From Stutzerimonas chloritidismutans AW-1 (GTDB taxonomy: Bacteria > Pseudomonadota > Gammaproteobacteria > Pseudomonadales > Pseudomonadaceae), in the NCBI RefSeq assembly GCF_000495915.1, contig NZ_AOFQ01000054.1, positions 1-64,000 of the forward strand: 64,000 nucleotides of DNA. The letters are read 5' to 3'. The translations under genes were made by a program, and so were the position numbers. Below, in pieces: positions 28,009 to 38,134 of this stretch. The first letter of the stretch is position 1; every line of letters starts with the position of its first letter. The notes beneath the pieces were generated by a model. That model had not been told where the DNA came from. It did no database searches and was given only the letters and a program-made list of their open reading frames with translations.

Positions 28009-28929
28009 TCAGGCGCGGGAGGACCGCTCACGGCTGATCGCCGGGTGCTCCTGCTGACGCAGGATCGCCAGCACATCGGCCAGGTCTTCCTGCCAGTGAC
28101 GGGGCGCGAGGTCAAAGGTCGACTCGAAGCGGCTGCAGTCGAGCACCGACCAGGCCGGCCGCCGGGCGGGAGTCGGGTACTGCGCCGTGGCAATCGGCGA
28201 CACCGTCGGCTGCCGCGAGATCAGCCCGGCGCCTTCGCCCTGACGGAAGATTTCCACGGCGAAGTCATACCACGAACAAGCCGGTACGCCGCTGTAGTGG
28301 TACACCCCCCAGGCGAGATCCGCGCCGGCTGCGTAGCGGCGTGCCAGTTCGAGCAACACCGAAGCGATGCTGCCAGCCTGGGTGGGGCAGCCTATCTGGT
28401 CGCTCACCACACCAAGCGCATCGCGCTGCCGGGCGAGCCGCAGCATGGTCTTGACGAAGTTGTGCCCGTGCACGCCATAAACCCAGCTGGTGCGAAGGAT
28501 CAGATGCGATTGCAGACGCCCTCGGATCGCTTCCTCGCCCGCCAGCTTGCTCGCTCCGTAGACGCCGGTCGGACCGGTTTCGTCGCTCTCGGTATAGGGG
28601 CGATCGGCCTCACCGGAGAACACATAGTCGGTGGATATATGGAACAACGGAACGCCAGCGTGCTCGGCCGCCTCGGCGAGGTGGCGTGCGCCGTCGCGGT
28701 TTACCGCATAGGCCTGCTCACGATGAGATTCGGCATTGTCCACATGGGTATAGGCGGCCGCATTGATGATCAGCCCAGGACGTTGACGCATCACTGCCGC
28801 AACCTGCTCGGGTTGCGCGATGTCCAGCTGGGCCCGTGCAGGCGCCAGCACCTCCAGCCCGAAACTTGCTGCCCGTTCCACCAGTTCTCGACCCACTTGG
28901 CCGCCGGCACCGCAAACCAGGATTCGCAT
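28009..28929 (-). CDS. rfbD: dTDP-4-dehydrorhamnose reductase-like SDR (RfbD/RmlD)
   Basis: A 306-residue extended SDR with NAD(P)-binding GAGGQVG at residues 6-12. The RmlD-type segments are QLDIAQPEQVAAV, INAAAYTHVDNAES, HISTDYVFSG and the catalytic YGASK with the upstream Thr/Ser (ISTDYVF). RmlD makes dTDP-L-rhamnose in the last step of the pathway. rmlA, rmlB and rmlC are not neighbours, so this may be a second copy or act on another dTDP or UDP sugar. ATG 28929 is chosen because GAGG lies nine bases upstream. A longer frame to 28992 has no support. Confidence 0.85.
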   Translation of the reverse strand: MRILVCGAGGQVGRELVERAASFGLEVLAPARAQLDIAQPEQVAAVMRQRPGLIINAAAYTHVDNAESHREQAYAVNRDGARHLAEAAEHAGVPLFHISTDYVFSGEADRPYTESDETGPTGVYGASKLAGEEAIRGRLQSHLILRTSWVYGVHGHNFVKTMLRLARQRDALGVVSDQIGCPTQAGSIASVLLELARRYAAGADLAWGVYHYSGVPACSWYDFAVEIFRQGEGAGLISRQPTVSPIATAQYPTPARRPAWSVLDCSRFESTFDLAPRHWQEDLADVLAILRQQEHPAISRERSSRA

Positions 28930-29201
28930 TCTTTGTAGCCTCATCGACGACGCCCGCGCCAGGCGCGAGCGTCCGAAATTAGTTTCATCCACGGTGCTAC
29001 ACGCGCATCAGAGATGTCGCGCTGTCGCCGCAGGAGCCATCGAAAACGGGCTGGAACGCGTCGTAACGCCGCGTCGAACAGCGGAGCAGAGCCTTCCCGT
29101 AAGTGATGGATGTGGTTTCCAGCCTCGTTGAGGCCAGACGAAAGGCGCTTTGTTCCCGAGCCGGGCAGAAAAATTTTCCAACCGTCACGACCGTCCGCCC
29201 A

Positions 29202-29909
29202 TCAGAGCAATACCGGCAATCGGCCAGTAATACGCAACTCCTCGACGGAAATATCGACGCCGTAAGCCAGTACTTCCACGCCTGCCGCCTGCGCTTCCCG
29301 CAGCGCAGCGGCATAGGCCGGATCGATCTCCTCGGCCGGCCGCACTGCTTCGATGCCGCTCAAATTGACGCAGTACAGCTGCACCGCACGCACACCGGCA
29401 CGGGCCAGCGTCGCCAGCTCACGCAGGTGCCTGGCGCCGCGTGTCGTTACGGCGTCGGGAAAGGCCGCCACTGGCGTTTCAGCAAAGCCGAGGGTGACAC
29501 TCTTCACCTCGACGAAGGCGGCAGTCCCGGCGTAGTCGAGACGAAAATCCACTCGGCTGTTCTCCACACCATAAGCCACCTCGCGCTTGAGCGTCGTGAA
29601 ACCGGCCAACTCGGCAATCTGCCCGTTCAGCAGCGCCTCCTCGACCAGCGGATTAGCCCGCGCCGTGTTCACGCACGCCAACCGCCCCTGCGGGGTTTCG
29701 ACCAGCTCCCAGGTCCCCGGCAGTTTGCGCCGTGGATCGCTGCTGCGCTGGAACCACACCCGCGCACCCTCGCCCATGCAATTGAGCATCGAGCCGGTGT
29801 TGGGGCAGTGGATGCACAGCGCTTCGCCCTCGTCGGTGATGATATCGGCAAGAAAACGCTTGTAGCGCCTGACCAGTCGCCCCTGCTCCAGCGGTTGCGC
29901 GAAACGCAT
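29202..29909 (-). CDS. sfsA: DNA/RNA nuclease-like protein SfsA
   Basis: The 235-residue length is that of SfsA (sugar fermentation stimulation protein). It has the OB-like N-terminal domain ([34 protein letters not shown]) and the nuclease-type C-terminal domain ([20 protein letters not shown]). The latter holds the D-(E)VK motif of PD-(D/E)XK nucleases. The original genetic role in maltose metabolism of E. coli is not well explained. Its ATG overlaps the stop of the aminotransferase gene (TGATG), and the same pair precedes dksA in other pseudomonads. Confidence 0.92.
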   Translation of the reverse strand: MRFAQPLEQGRLVRRYKRFLADIITDEGEALCIHCPNTGSMLNCMGEGARVWFQRSSDPRRKLPGTWELVETPQGRLACVNTARANPLVEEALLNGQIAELAGFTTLKREVAYGVENSRVDFRLDYAGTAAFVEVKSVTLGFAETPVAAFPDAVTTRGARHLRELATLARAGVRAVQLYCVNLSGIEAVRPAEEIDPAYAAALREAQAAGVEVLAYGVDISVEELRITGRLPVLL

Positions 29910-31081
29910 CAGGATTGCCAGCTGCGCAAGCCGCGGGCAATGCGCTCGACAGCCTGTTCCAGGCGCGGCAGGTCCTGGGTGTAGGCGAAACGCACATGAT
30001 GTCCGGCCTGGAAACGACCGAAATCCAGGCCTGGGGTGATCGCGACGAACTCTGTTTCCAGCATGTGCTGGCAGAACGCATAGGCATCGCCGCCAAAGGC
30101 GCTGATGTCGGCGTACAGATAGAACGCGCCCTGCGGCTCGACCGCGATACCGAAGCCGAGCTCCCGCAAGGCTGGCAAGAGGAAATCACGGCGGCGGGCG
30201 AACTCGCCGCGGCGCGCCTCGAGAATCTCCAGCGTCGCCGGCTGGAAACACGCCAGGGCCGCGTGCTGAGCCATGCTCGGGGCGCTGATGTAGAGGTTCT
30301 GCGCAAGCTTCTCCAGCTCCGGAACGGCTGCCGGCGGCGCCACCAGCCAGCCCAGGCGCCAGCCGGTCATTCCGAAATATTTGGAGAAGCTGTTGAGCAC
30401 GAAGGCGTCGTCGTCGACTTCCAGCACGCTTGCCGCGTCCACGCCATAGGTCAGCCCGTGGTAGATCTCATCGACCACCAAATGGCCGCCACGCGCTTTC
30501 AGCGCTGCCGAAAGCCCAGCCAGCTCCTCGCGATCCAGCAGCGTCCCGGTGGGATTGGCCGGCGAGGCGACCAGCGCACCGACGCTGTCGCGATCCCAGT
30601 AGCGCTCGACCAGCTCCGGAGTCAGCTGATAACGAACCTCCGGGCCGACCGGCACCAGTTGCGCGGCACCTTCGACCAGGCGCAGAAAATGCCGGTTGCA
30701 GGGGTAACCCGGATCGGCGAGCAGCCAGTGCTTGCCGGGGTCCACCAGCAGGCTGGCAGCCAGCAGCAACGCGCCGGAGCCGCCGGGCGTAATCAGGATG
30801 CGTTCGGGGTCAATGGATAATCCGTAGCGCTGCGCATAGAAACCGGCAATAGCTTCACGCAGCTGCGGCAGGCCGCGCGCCGGGGTATAGCGCGTGTGCC
30901 CGGCGGCCAGCGCGGCCTGCCCTGCCGCCACGATGGGCGCCGCGGTGGTGAAGTCCGGCTCGCCGATTTCCAAATGAATGACGTCGTGGCCTTGAACTTG
31001 CAACTGGTTGGCCCGCTCCAAAAGCGCCATGACGTGGAAAGGTTCGATTGCGCGGCTGCGCGCACTGTATGACGAGGTCAT
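29909..31081 (-). CDS. PLP-dependent class I/II aminotransferase
   Basis: A 390-residue fold-type I aminotransferase. The N-terminal [17 protein letters not shown], the PRGLPQLR-like [15 protein letters not shown], the pyridine-contacting [12 protein letters not shown] and DEIYHGLTY, and the PLP-lysine motif [15 protein letters not shown] are all present. The order resembles aspartate/aromatic and alanine-type enzymes of the Ib subgroup. The specific amino acid is not predictable from motifs alone. ATG 31081 is preceded by AGGAAGG; the open frame reaches 31216 without another ribosome site. It is divergent from dksA and overlaps sfsA. Confidence 0.92.
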   Translation of the reverse strand: MTSSYSARSRAIEPFHVMALLERANQLQVQGHDVIHLEIGEPDFTTAAPIVAAGQAALAAGHTRYTPARGLPQLREAIAGFYAQRYGLSIDPERILITPGGSGALLLAASLLVDPGKHWLLADPGYPCNRHFLRLVEGAAQLVPVGPEVRYQLTPELVERYWDRDSVGALVASPANPTGTLLDREELAGLSAALKARGGHLVVDEIYHGLTYGVDAASVLEVDDDAFVLNSFSKYFGMTGWRLGWLVAPPAAVPELEKLAQNLYISAPSMAQHAALACFQPATLEILEARRGEFARRRDFLLPALRELGFGIAVEPQGAFYLYADISAFGGDAYAFCQHMLETEFVAITPGLDFGRFQAGHHVRFAYTQDLPRLEQAVERIARGLRSWQS

Positions 31082-31272
31082 CTGACCTTCCTGTTGAGAA
31101 CGAAACGTGAATTCTACCCAAGGTCCCGATACCGCTGCAGTTACTGTTGGATTCGGGAGTAGCGCGCCCCGATCCGATCTGGTAAGTTCGCCCGCTTGCA
31201 GCCGCAGGGCCGGCACGGGCCGGCAAGGGACAAATCATCCTGCGCAATGGACATAGCGAGAGGCGTTCATCC

Positions 31273-31719
31273 ATGCCCATTACCAAAGAAACACCGTCGA
31301 GCAAGCAACTGATTCGCGCCTTCGAGCCCTATAAGGAAAGCAAGGGCGAGGAATACATGAGCGACAAGATGCGCGCCCATTTCACCGGCATCCTGAACAA
31401 GTGGAAACAGGAGCTGATGGAAGAGGTCGATCGCACCGTGCACCACATGCAGGACGAGGCTGCCAACTTCCCTGATCCGGCCGACCGTGCCAGCCAGGAA
31501 GAAGAGTTCAGCCTGGAACTGCGCGCCCGCGACCGCGAGCGCAAGCTGATCAAGAAGATCGACGAGACGCTGCAGCTGATCGAAGACAACGAGTACGGCT
31601 GGTGCGATTCCTGCGGCGTCGAGATCGGCATCCGCCGACTGGAAGCCCGCCCTACCGCTACGCTCTGCATCGACTGCAAGACGCTGGCGGAGATCAAGGA
31701 AAAGCAGATCGGTTCCTGA
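31273..31719 (+). CDS. dksA: RNA polymerase-binding regulator DksA
   Basis: DksA enters the RNA polymerase secondary channel and, with ppGpp, represses rRNA and activates amino-acid promoters. The 148-residue product has the coiled coil whose tip carries [14 protein letters not shown] (the acidic tip residues are kept). The canonical four-cysteine zinc finger is CDSC...CIDC, so it is the zinc form and not the Cys-poor DksA2. It is divergent from the aminotransferase gene and followed by a terminator and gluQ, the usual dksA-gluQ pair. Confidence 0.97.
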   Translation: MPITKETPSSKQLIRAFEPYKESKGEEYMSDKMRAHFTGILNKWKQELMEEVDRTVHHMQDEAANFPDPADRASQEEEFSLELRARDRERKLIKKIDETLQLIEDNEYGWCDSCGVEIGIRRLEARPTATLCIDCKTLAEIKEKQIGS

Positions 31720-31726
31720 TCCCGAA

Positions 31727-31750
31727 CGGGGCGCTTCGGCGCCCCGCTTC
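31727..31750 (+). terminator. Hairpin after dksA
   Basis: CGGGGCGC, tetraloop TTCG and GCGCCCCG form a perfect 8-bp stem (31727-31746) with a weak pyrimidine tail. It separates dksA from gluQ, as is typical, though read-through is likely. Confidence 0.65.
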
Positions 31751-31809
31751 ATTTCCAGGCTCTGCAGCGTTTCATCCGCCCCGCCATCCCAGATAGCGCC
31801 GGCCCCAAC

Positions 31810-32715
31810 ATGCCCTTTCCTGCCCCGTCCCAAGCCCATCGCTACGTCGGCCGTTTTGCCCCGACACCCAGCGGCTATCTGCATTTCGGCTCACTGGTGG
31901 CCGCCCTCGCTTCCTATCTTGACGCCCGCGCGGTCGGCGGCCGCTGGCTGCTGCGCATGGAAGACATCGACCCGCCACGGGAGATGCCCGGCGCCCAGCG
32001 AGCCATCGTCGAGACGCTGTCGAGCTACGGATTCGAATGGGACGGCGAAATGTTGCGCCAGAGCGAGCGTCAGGTCGCCTACGGCGCCGCCATCGAGCGC
32101 CTGCTGGATGAAGGCTTGGCGTATGCCTGCACCTGCTCGCGCAAGCAGCTCGAAAGCTATCCGGGCCCCTACCCGGGTTTCTGCCGCAACGCCGGCCACG
32201 GTCTCGACGACGCCGCCATACGCCTGCAGGTGCCTGATAGCGCGTACGGCTTCACCGACCGCGTGCAGGGCGAATTCCGCCAGCATCTGGGTCGCGAGGT
32301 CGGCGACTTCGTGATCCGCCGTCGCGACGGCTTGATCGCCTATCAGCTGGCGGTGGTGCTGGATGACGCATGGCAGGGAGTAACCGACGTCGTACGCGGT
32401 GCCGATCTGCTCGACTCCACGCCGCGCCAGCTGTACCTGCAGGAAGTGCTCGGTCTACCCCAGCCGCGCTATCTGCATCTGCCGCTGATCATCCAGCCGG
32501 ATGGACACAAGCTGGGCAAGAGTTACCGCTCGCCACCCTTGCAGCCTCACGAGGCCTGTCCGCTGCTGCTGCGTGCTTTGCGCGCGCTGGGCCAGCAACC
32601 GCCCACAGAGCTGAACGACGCACTGCCAGCCGACATCCTCGCTTGGGCGGTGCTGCACTGGGACGCTCAGCGCATCCCTCGCACACGGACACTGGCCGAA
32701 TCGCAGCTGCGCTAG
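31810..32715 (+). CDS. gluQ: Glutamyl-Q tRNA(Asp) synthetase
   Basis: GluQ-RS attaches glutamate to the queuosine base in the tRNA(Asp) anticodon rather than to the 3' end. The 301-residue product is a truncated GluRS catalytic core. The HIGH-like PSGYLHFGSL, the zinc site CTCSRKQLESYPGPYPGFC and the KMSKS-equivalent GHKLGKS are visible. The anticodon-binding domain of true GluRS is missing, which is the hallmark of the family. It sits 90 bases after dksA, in the conserved dksA-gluQ order, and precedes cbrX-cbrA. Confidence 0.95.
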   Translation: MPFPAPSQAHRYVGRFAPTPSGYLHFGSLVAALASYLDARAVGGRWLLRMEDIDPPREMPGAQRAIVETLSSYGFEWDGEMLRQSERQVAYGAAIERLLDEGLAYACTCSRKQLESYPGPYPGFCRNAGHGLDDAAIRLQVPDSAYGFTDRVQGEFRQHLGREVGDFVIRRRDGLIAYQLAVVLDDAWQGVTDVVRGADLLDSTPRQLYLQEVLGLPQPRYLHLPLIIQPDGHKLGKSYRSPPLQPHEACPLLLRALRALGQQPPTELNDALPADILAWAVLHWDAQRIPRTRTLAESQLR

Positions 32716-32810
32716 GCGGATTGCCACGCTGCGCCAGCTTTTGCCTGCCGCAGGTGGCTTGCCGCCCGCCGCTGCTCTACCATCGCCCCACTTCCGACAC
32801 GAGACCCGGC

Positions 32811-32987
32811 ATGTATATCTACCGACTGGTGCTGCTCCTGGTGGTGGGGATCTATCTGTTCTCCCCCGCCATCATGGACTGGTGGATCGACCCCAACGGG
32901 GCCTGGTATCGGCCCTACGTGCTGTGGCTGATCCTCATCGTGGTGACCTTCATCCTCCAGAGCCAGCGTGATGCAGACGAGCTTTAG
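32811..32987 (+). CDS. cbrX: Small membrane protein CbrX, overlapping cbrA
   Basis: A 58-residue protein with two hydrophobic helices: LVLLLVVGIYLFSPAI near the N terminus, then a WWIDPNGAWYRPY turn and LWLILIVVTFIL. Its last 17 bases overlap the start of cbrA, so cbrA translation is probably coupled to it. This matches the small gene upstream of cbrA described in pseudomonads as cbrX. The ATG at 32811 gives the full two-helix protein. Confidence 0.82.
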   Translation: MYIYRLVLLLVVGIYLFSPAIMDWWIDPNGAWYRPYVLWLILIVVTFILQSQRDADEL

Positions 32988-35925
32988 CCTGAGCCACCTG
33001 ATCCTGATCAGCGTTGCCTACCTGATCATGCTGTTCGGCGTCGCTTGGGTCAGCGAGCGCGGATTGATTCCACGCTGGGTGATCCGCCACCCGCTGACCT
33101 ACACATTGTCGCTGGGCGTCTACGCCAGCGCCTGGGCCTTCTACGGCACGGTTGGCCTGGCCTACCAGTACGGTTACGGCTTTCTCGCCACCTATCTGGG
33201 GGTTTGCGGCGCGTTCCTGCTGGCGCCGGTGCTGCTCTATCCGATCCTGCGGATCACCCGCACCTACCAGCTCTCGTCACTGGCCGATCTGGTCGCCTTC
33301 CGCTTTCGCAGCACCTGGAGCGGGGCGCTGACCACGCTGGTCATGCTGATCGGCATGCTGCCGTTGCTCGCCCTGCAGATCCAGGCGGTGGCCGACGCCA
33401 TCGGCATTCTCACTCTGGAGCCGCTGCAGGAGCGCGTGGCGCTGGGCTATTGCCTGATGATCATGCTGTTCACCATCCTCTTCGGCGCCCGCCACATCGC
33501 CACGCGGGAGAAGCACGAAGGCCTGGTGTTCGCCATCGCCTTCGAATCCATCGTCAAGCTGGTGACCTTCGGTGCCATCGGCCTCTACGCCCTGTATGTG
33601 GTATTCGGCGGCCCGCATCAGCTGGAGATCTGGCTGCTGCAGAACCAGTCGGCGCTGCAGGCATTGCACACGCCCTTGCAGGAAGGGCCCTGGCGCACAC
33701 TGCTGCTGGTGTTCTTTGCCTCGGCCATCGTGATGCCGCACATGTATCACATGACCTTCACCGAGAACCTCGATCCTCGCGGCCTGGTGGGCGCCAGCTG
33801 GGGCCTGCCACTCTATCTGCTGCTGATGAGCCTGGCCGTGCCGCTGATCCTCTGGGCCGGACTCAAGCTGGGGGTCAGCACCAACCCCGAGTACTTCACC
33901 TTAGGTCTGGGCATCGCCGCACAGAGCGAAATCCTGGCGCTGCTGGCCTTCGTCGGCGGTCTCTCGGCATCCAGCGGGCTGATCATCGTCAGCACCCTGG
34001 CACTGTCGGGCATGGCGCTCAACCACTTGGTGCTGCCGCTGTATCAGCCATCCAGCGAAGGCAACATCTACCGCTGGCTGAAGTGGACGCGCCGCAGCCT
34101 GATCTTCGCCATCATCATGGCCGGCTACGGCTTCTACCTGCTGCTCGGTGCCGAGCAGGACCTGTCCAACCTCGGCATCGTCGCCTTCGTCGCCACCCTG
34201 CAGTTCCTGCCGGGCGTGCTGTCCGTGCTCTACTGGCCGACCGCCAATCGCCGCGGCTACATCGCGGGCCTGCTGGCCGGCATCGGCGTCTGGGTAGTGA
34301 CCATGCTGCTACCGCTGGTGGGCAACCTGGACGGCTTCTACATTCCGCTGTTCAACGTCGTCTATGTACTGGACGACACCAGCTGGCACCTGGCGGCAAT
34401 CGCGTCACTGGCGGTCAACGTCCTGGCGTTCTCGCTGTTCTCGATCTTCAGTGAAACCAGCCCCGAGGAGCAGAGCGCTGCCGAGGCCTGCGCCGTAGAG
34501 AACGTCCGCCGCCCGCAACGGCGCGAACTGATCGCCGCCTCACCACAGGAGTTCGCCACCCAGCTGGCCAAGCCACTGGGCGCCAAGACCGCGCAACGGG
34601 AGGTGGAACAGGCCCTGCGCGATCTGCAGCTACCGTTCGACGAGCATCGCCCCTACGCGCTGCGCCGCCTGCGCGATCGTATCGAAGCCAATCTCTCCGG
34701 CCTGATGGGCCCCAGCGTAGCCCAGGACATCGTCGAGAATTTCCTGGCCTACAAGAACGGTGCCGACGGCTACATCACCGAGGACATCCACTTCATCGAA
34801 AGCCGGCTGGAGGAGTATCACTCGCGCCTGACCGGCCTGGCCGCAGAATTGGACGCCCTGCGCCGCTATCACCGGCAAACACTGCAGGAGCTGCCCATGG
34901 GCGTCTGCTCGCTGGCCAAGGATCAGGAAATCCTCATGTGGAACCGTGCGCTCGAGGAACTCACCGAGATCCCCGCGCTGCAAGTCGTCGGCTCGCGCCT
35001 GACGACCATCGCCGAACCCTGGCGCAGCCTGCTGAGCGACTTCATCGAGCAGGCCGATGAACACCTGCACAAGCAGCGGCTGGCGCACAACGGCCATCGC
35101 CGCTGCCTCAACCTGCACAAGGCAGCCATTGCCGAGCCACTGGCACCGGGCAACAGCGGCCTCGTGCTGCTGGTCGAGGACCTGACCGAAACACAGCAGC
35201 TCGAAGACCGCCTGGTTCACTCCGAACGCCTGGCGAGCATTGGCCGCCTGGCCGCCGGCGTGGCGCACGAGATCGGCAACCCGATCACCGGCATCGCCTG
35301 CCTGGCGCAGAACCTGCGGGACGAACGCGAAGGCGACGGGGAGATCGTCGAGATCAGCGGCCAGATCATCGAGCAGACCAAACGCGTATCGCGCATCGTG
35401 CAATCGCTGATGAGCTTCGCCCATGCCGGCGAGCGACAGCACCAGCTGTATCCGGTGAGCCTGGCGCAGGTGACGCAGGACGCCATCGGCCTGCTCTCGC
35501 TCAACCGCAACCGCACCGAAGTGCAGTTCATCAACATCTGCGATCCGACGCACTTCGCCGAGGGCGATCCACAGCGGCTCGCCCAGGTGCTGATCAACCT
35601 GCTATCCAACGCCCGCGACGCGTCGCCGCAAGGCGGCTTGATCCGCATCAGCAGCGAAGTTGCCGAACAGACTGTGTACCTGACGGTGGAAGACGAAGGC
35701 AGCGGCATTCCGAAGGACATCCAGGACCGGCTGTTCGAGCCATTCTTCACCACCAAGGACCCTGGCGAAGGCACCGGCCTGGGCCTCGCGCTGGTCTATT
35801 CGATCATTGAAGAGCATTATGGCCAGATCGATATCGACAGCCCGGCCGACCCGGAAACACAGCGCGGCACCCGTTTTCGCATCACCCTGCCGCGGCATGT
35901 CGAAGCGTCCCATGCCGTAAGTTGA
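32971..35925 (+). CDS. cbrA: Sensor kinase CbrA (solute:sodium symporter-histidine kinase fusion)
   Basis: CbrA with CbrB controls carbon/nitrogen balance and use of amino acids such as histidine. The product (984 residues from ATG 32971; a GTG at 32968 is also possible) has an SSS-type transporter domain of about 13 helices up to residue 490, then a linker region and a PAS-like sensor. The kinase module has [14 protein letters not shown] (His766), N box [11 protein letters not shown]1 EDEGSGIP and G2 [10 protein letters not shown]. All kinase boxes are intact. The architecture and the neighbours cbrX, cbrB and crcZ are diagnostic. The transporter domain takes up histidine in P. putida. Confidence 0.97.
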   Translation: MQTSFSLSHLILISVAYLIMLFGVAWVSERGLIPRWVIRHPLTYTLSLGVYASAWAFYGTVGLAYQYGYGFLATYLGVCGAFLLAPVLLYPILRITRTYQLSSLADLVAFRFRSTWSGALTTLVMLIGMLPLLALQIQAVADAIGILTLEPLQERVALGYCLMIMLFTILFGARHIATREKHEGLVFAIAFESIVKLVTFGAIGLYALYVVFGGPHQLEIWLLQNQSALQALHTPLQEGPWRTLLLVFFASAIVMPHMYHMTFTENLDPRGLVGASWGLPLYLLLMSLAVPLILWAGLKLGVSTNPEYFTLGLGIAAQSEILALLAFVGGLSASSGLIIVSTLALSGMALNHLVLPLYQPSSEGNIYRWLKWTRRSLIFAIIMAGYGFYLLLGAEQDLSNLGIVAFVATLQFLPGVLSVLYWPTANRRGYIAGLLAGIGVWVVTMLLPLVGNLDGFYIPLFNVVYVLDDTSWHLAAIASLAVNVLAFSLFSIFSETSPEEQSAAEACAVENVRRPQRRELIAASPQEFATQLAKPLGAKTAQREVEQALRDLQLPFDEHRPYALRRLRDRIEANLSGLMGPSVAQDIVENFLAYKNGADGYITEDIHFIESRLEEYHSRLTGLAAELDALRRYHRQTLQELPMGVCSLAKDQEILMWNRALEELTEIPALQVVGSRLTTIAEPWRSLLSDFIEQADEHLHKQRLAHNGHRRCLNLHKAAIAEPLAPGNSGLVLLVEDLTETQQLEDRLVHSERLASIGRLAAGVAHEIGNPITGIACLAQNLRDEREGDGEIVEISGQIIEQTKRVSRIVQSLMSFAHAGERQHQLYPVSLAQVTQDAIGLLSLNRNRTEVQFINICDPTHFAEGDPQRLAQVLINLLSNARDASPQGGLIRISSEVAEQTVYLTVEDEGSGIPKDIQDRLFEPFFTTKDPGEGTGLGLALVYSIIEEHYGQIDIDSPADPETQRGTRFRITLPRHVEASHAVS

Positions 35926-35986
35926 AGAGGCGACTGCCGTGCCGGCCCTTTGCCGGTTATGCCTCCAGACCGTCGAGAGAGTACTG

Positions 35987-37399
35987 ATGTCACACATTCT
36001 GATCGTCGAAGACGAAACCATCATCCGCTCCGCCCTGCGACGCCTCCTCGAGCGTAACCAGTACGAGGTCAGCGAAGCCGGCTCGGTGCAGGAAGCACAG
36101 GAGCGCTACAGCATCCCGGGTTTCGACCTCATCGTCAGCGACCTGAGACTTCCCGGCGCCCCCGGCACCGAGCTGATCAAGCTCGCCGAAGGTACCCCGG
36201 TGCTGATCATGACCAGCTACGCCAGCCTGCGCTCGGCCGTGGACTCGATGAAGATGGGCGCAGTCGACTACATCGCCAAACCGTTCGACCATGACGAGAT
36301 GCTGCAGACCGTGGCACGCATCCTCACCGACCATCAGCACAACGCAGCGACACAAGCGCAGCCCTCCCGTGGCGCAAGCGCCGCCTCAGCGACAACCGAC
36401 CGAGAAGACATCGGCATCATCGGCCACTGCGCGCCCATGCAGGACCTGTTCGGCAAGATCCGCAAGGTCGCCCCGACCGACTCCAACGTGCTGATCCAGG
36501 GCGAATCGGGCACCGGCAAGGAACTGGTCGCTCGCGCGCTGCATAACCTCTCGCGCCGCGCCAAGGCCCCGATGATTTCCGTCAACTGCGCGGCCATCCC
36601 GGAAACGCTGATCGAATCCGAACTGTTCGGACACGAGAAAGGCGCCTTCACCGGCGCCAGCGCTGGCCGCGCTGGGCTGGTCGAAGCCGCTGACGGTGGC
36701 ACGCTGTTCCTCGACGAGATCGGCGAACTGCCGCTTGAGGCACAGGCACGTCTGCTCCGGGTCCTGCAGGAAGGCGAGATCCGCCGGGTTGGTTCGGTGC
36801 AGTCACAAAAGGTCGACGTACGCCTGATCGCTGCCACGCACCGCGACCTGAAAACCCTGGCCAAGACCGGCCAGTTCCGTGAAGACCTCTATTACCGCCT
36901 GCACGTCATCGCGCTCAAGCTGCCGCCGCTGCGTGAGCGAGGTGGTGACGTGCTGGAGATCGCCAAAGCCTTCCTGGCACGCCAGGGTGAGCGCATGAGC
37001 AGCGACGAGCTGCATTTTTCCCGCGATGCCGAGCAGGCGATCCGTCACTACTCGTGGCCGGGCAACGTTCGCGAGCTGGAAAACGCGATCGAGCGCGCAG
37101 CCATTCTCAGCGAAAGCCCGGAGATCGATGCCGAGCTGCTGGGCATCGATATCGAGCTGGACGAACTGGACGACGATTTCGACGAGCCCCTTGGCACCAT
37201 TCGCGGCATTGCCACGGGCAACGAGCCGACCGAGGATCTGTCGCTGGAGGACTACTTCCAGCACTTCGTGCTCGAGCATCAGGATCACATGACCGAGACC
37301 GAGCTGGCTCGCAAGCTGGGCATCAGCCGCAAATGTCTGTGGGAACGCCGCCAGCGCCTGGGCATTCCGCGGCGCAAGTCGAGTAGCGCGGCCGGGTAA
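35987..37399 (+). CDS. cbrB: NtrC-family response regulator CbrB
   Basis: A 470-residue sigma54 activator. The receiver domain has phospho-acceptor Asp52 (IVSDLRLPG). The AAA+ domain has Walker A GESGTGKE, the sigma54-contact loop GAFTGA, Walker [12 protein letters not shown] and the R-finger region. The C-terminal Fis-type helix-turn-helix is [20 protein letters not shown]. Phosphorylated CbrB activates crcZ. ATG 35987 has GAGAG upstream; an earlier in-frame GTG at 35939 lies within the intergenic leader. It is 61 bases after cbrA and ends in a hairpin whose loop overlaps a CbrB half-site (see findings). Confidence 0.97.
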   Translation: MSHILIVEDETIIRSALRRLLERNQYEVSEAGSVQEAQERYSIPGFDLIVSDLRLPGAPGTELIKLAEGTPVLIMTSYASLRSAVDSMKMGAVDYIAKPFDHDEMLQTVARILTDHQHNAATQAQPSRGASAASATTDREDIGIIGHCAPMQDLFGKIRKVAPTDSNVLIQGESGTGKELVARALHNLSRRAKAPMISVNCAAIPETLIESELFGHEKGAFTGASAGRAGLVEAADGGTLFLDEIGELPLEAQARLLRVLQEGEIRRVGSVQSQKVDVRLIAATHRDLKTLAKTGQFREDLYYRLHVIALKLPPLRERGGDVLEIAKAFLARQGERMSSDELHFSRDAEQAIRHYSWPGNVRELENAIERAAILSESPEIDAELLGIDIELDELDDDFDEPLGTIRGIATGNEPTEDLSLEDYFQHFVLEHQDHMTETELARKLGISRKCLWERRQRLGIPRRKSSSAAG

Positions 37400-37401
37400 T
37401 C

Positions 37402-37450
37402 TGTTACCGCCCGCCATGACTCGTAACAAAAACCGGGAGCAACGGTAACG
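37402..37450 (+). promoter_or_regulatory. CbrB-type activator sites upstream of crcZ
   Basis: TGTTAC (37402-37407) and GTAACA (37423-37428) are inverted across 15 bases, and a third half-site GGTAACG lies at 37444-37450. Such GTTAC/GTAAC elements upstream of crcZ are the known CbrB targets in pseudomonads. They stand about 100-148 bases before the crcZ start point, the usual enhancer distance. Confidence 0.75.
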
Positions 37451-37467
37451 CTGCCCCGGTTTTTTAT
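37429..37467 (+). terminator. Terminator of cbrA-cbrB
   Basis: AACCGGG (37431-37437) pairs with CCCGGTT (37455-37461), and TTTTTATTG follows. The 17-base loop contains the GGTAACG half-site. Confidence 0.8.
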
Positions 37468-37491
37468 TGCCCCCTCAGTCTAGATAATTAC

Positions 37492-37504
37492 CAAGCCGTT
37501 GATA
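37492..37504 (-). promoter_or_regulatory. IHF site of the crcZ promoter
   Basis: On the minus strand the bases read WATCAANNNNTTR exactly (forward CAAGCCGTTGATA). It lies between the CbrB sites and the -24 element, where IHF bends sigma54 promoters. Confidence 0.6.
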
Positions 37505-37523
37505 AATAAGGATTTTCTAAAGC

Positions 37524-37539
37524 TGGCACGGCAACTGCT
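37524..37539 (+). promoter_or_regulatory. Sigma54 promoter of crcZ
   Basis: TGGCACGGCAACTGCT has the invariant GG and GC exactly ten bases apart, and TGGCACG is a perfect -24 box. The start point is expected at A37550. Confidence 0.9.
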
Positions 37540-37549
37540 TACGTACAGG

Positions 37550-37911
37550 AACAACAACAATAACAAGCAGACCCCACAATAAGAACAAGACGTAACGGCT
37601 CCAGCAAAATAACGACAAGAAGGCGGAGGCGCAGCTAACTGATTCTTTTGGAGAGGACTTGCCACGGGGTTCGCCCCACGACCAGGCCGAGAACAACAAA
37701 AAACTGCATCAGCAGGGCCCGCACTGGTTGGATCGAAGATCAAGGCAAAGTCAGCGACCAAAGAAATCCGTTTGCTATTAGCTCCCAGTGTGGAGTGCTC
37801 CTGACGGCCACGGCCCGATGGAACAGGCGAACAACAAAAACAGCAACGCCTGAGCGACTAATAACAATAAAGCACGCAACAGTATTCAAAGGGGAGCTTC
37901 GGCTCCCCTTT
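37550..37911 (+). ncRNA. crcZ: CrcZ small RNA (Hfq/Crc decoy)
   Basis: About 362 bases from the sigma54 start to a strong terminator. CrcZ sequesters Hfq-Crc and relieves carbon catabolite repression. The RNA carries clusters of the CA motif AANAANAA: 37550-37567, 37577-37590, 37606-37620, 37691-37704, 37830-37843 and 37857-37872, with a poorer one near 37757. Position between cbrB and pcnB, length (about 370-400 in known species) and the opening A(ACA)n run all agree. Open frames inside it are not genes. Confidence 0.92.
37888..37911 (+). terminator. Terminator of crcZ
   Basis: AAAGGGGAGC, loop TTCG and GCTCCCCTTT form a 10-bp perfect stem. The stem itself supplies the T residues. Confidence 0.85.
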
Positions 37912-38134
37912 GTGCTATCCGGGGCTTACCCATTTTCCTTCACAGCAGTCTTACTGCTCGACAATCGCGTGGCCTCCGCCCTGCGCCAAGCACTGCCTGC
38001 GTGACGCGGCGCACGATGCTTTTTGACACCTCCCTACGCATCGTTCAACATCCAGCACTCTCGGTGCTAGAATCCGCGCAGGTTTCGCGGCCATTCGCGA
38101 CACCGGCCCGTCTTCCGCCACACAGTTGCCCCCC

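Noticed and set aside
37648-38004. Open frame inside the crcZ region
   Set aside because: It crosses the crcZ terminator and lacks a ribosome site; the DNA is better explained as the sRNA.
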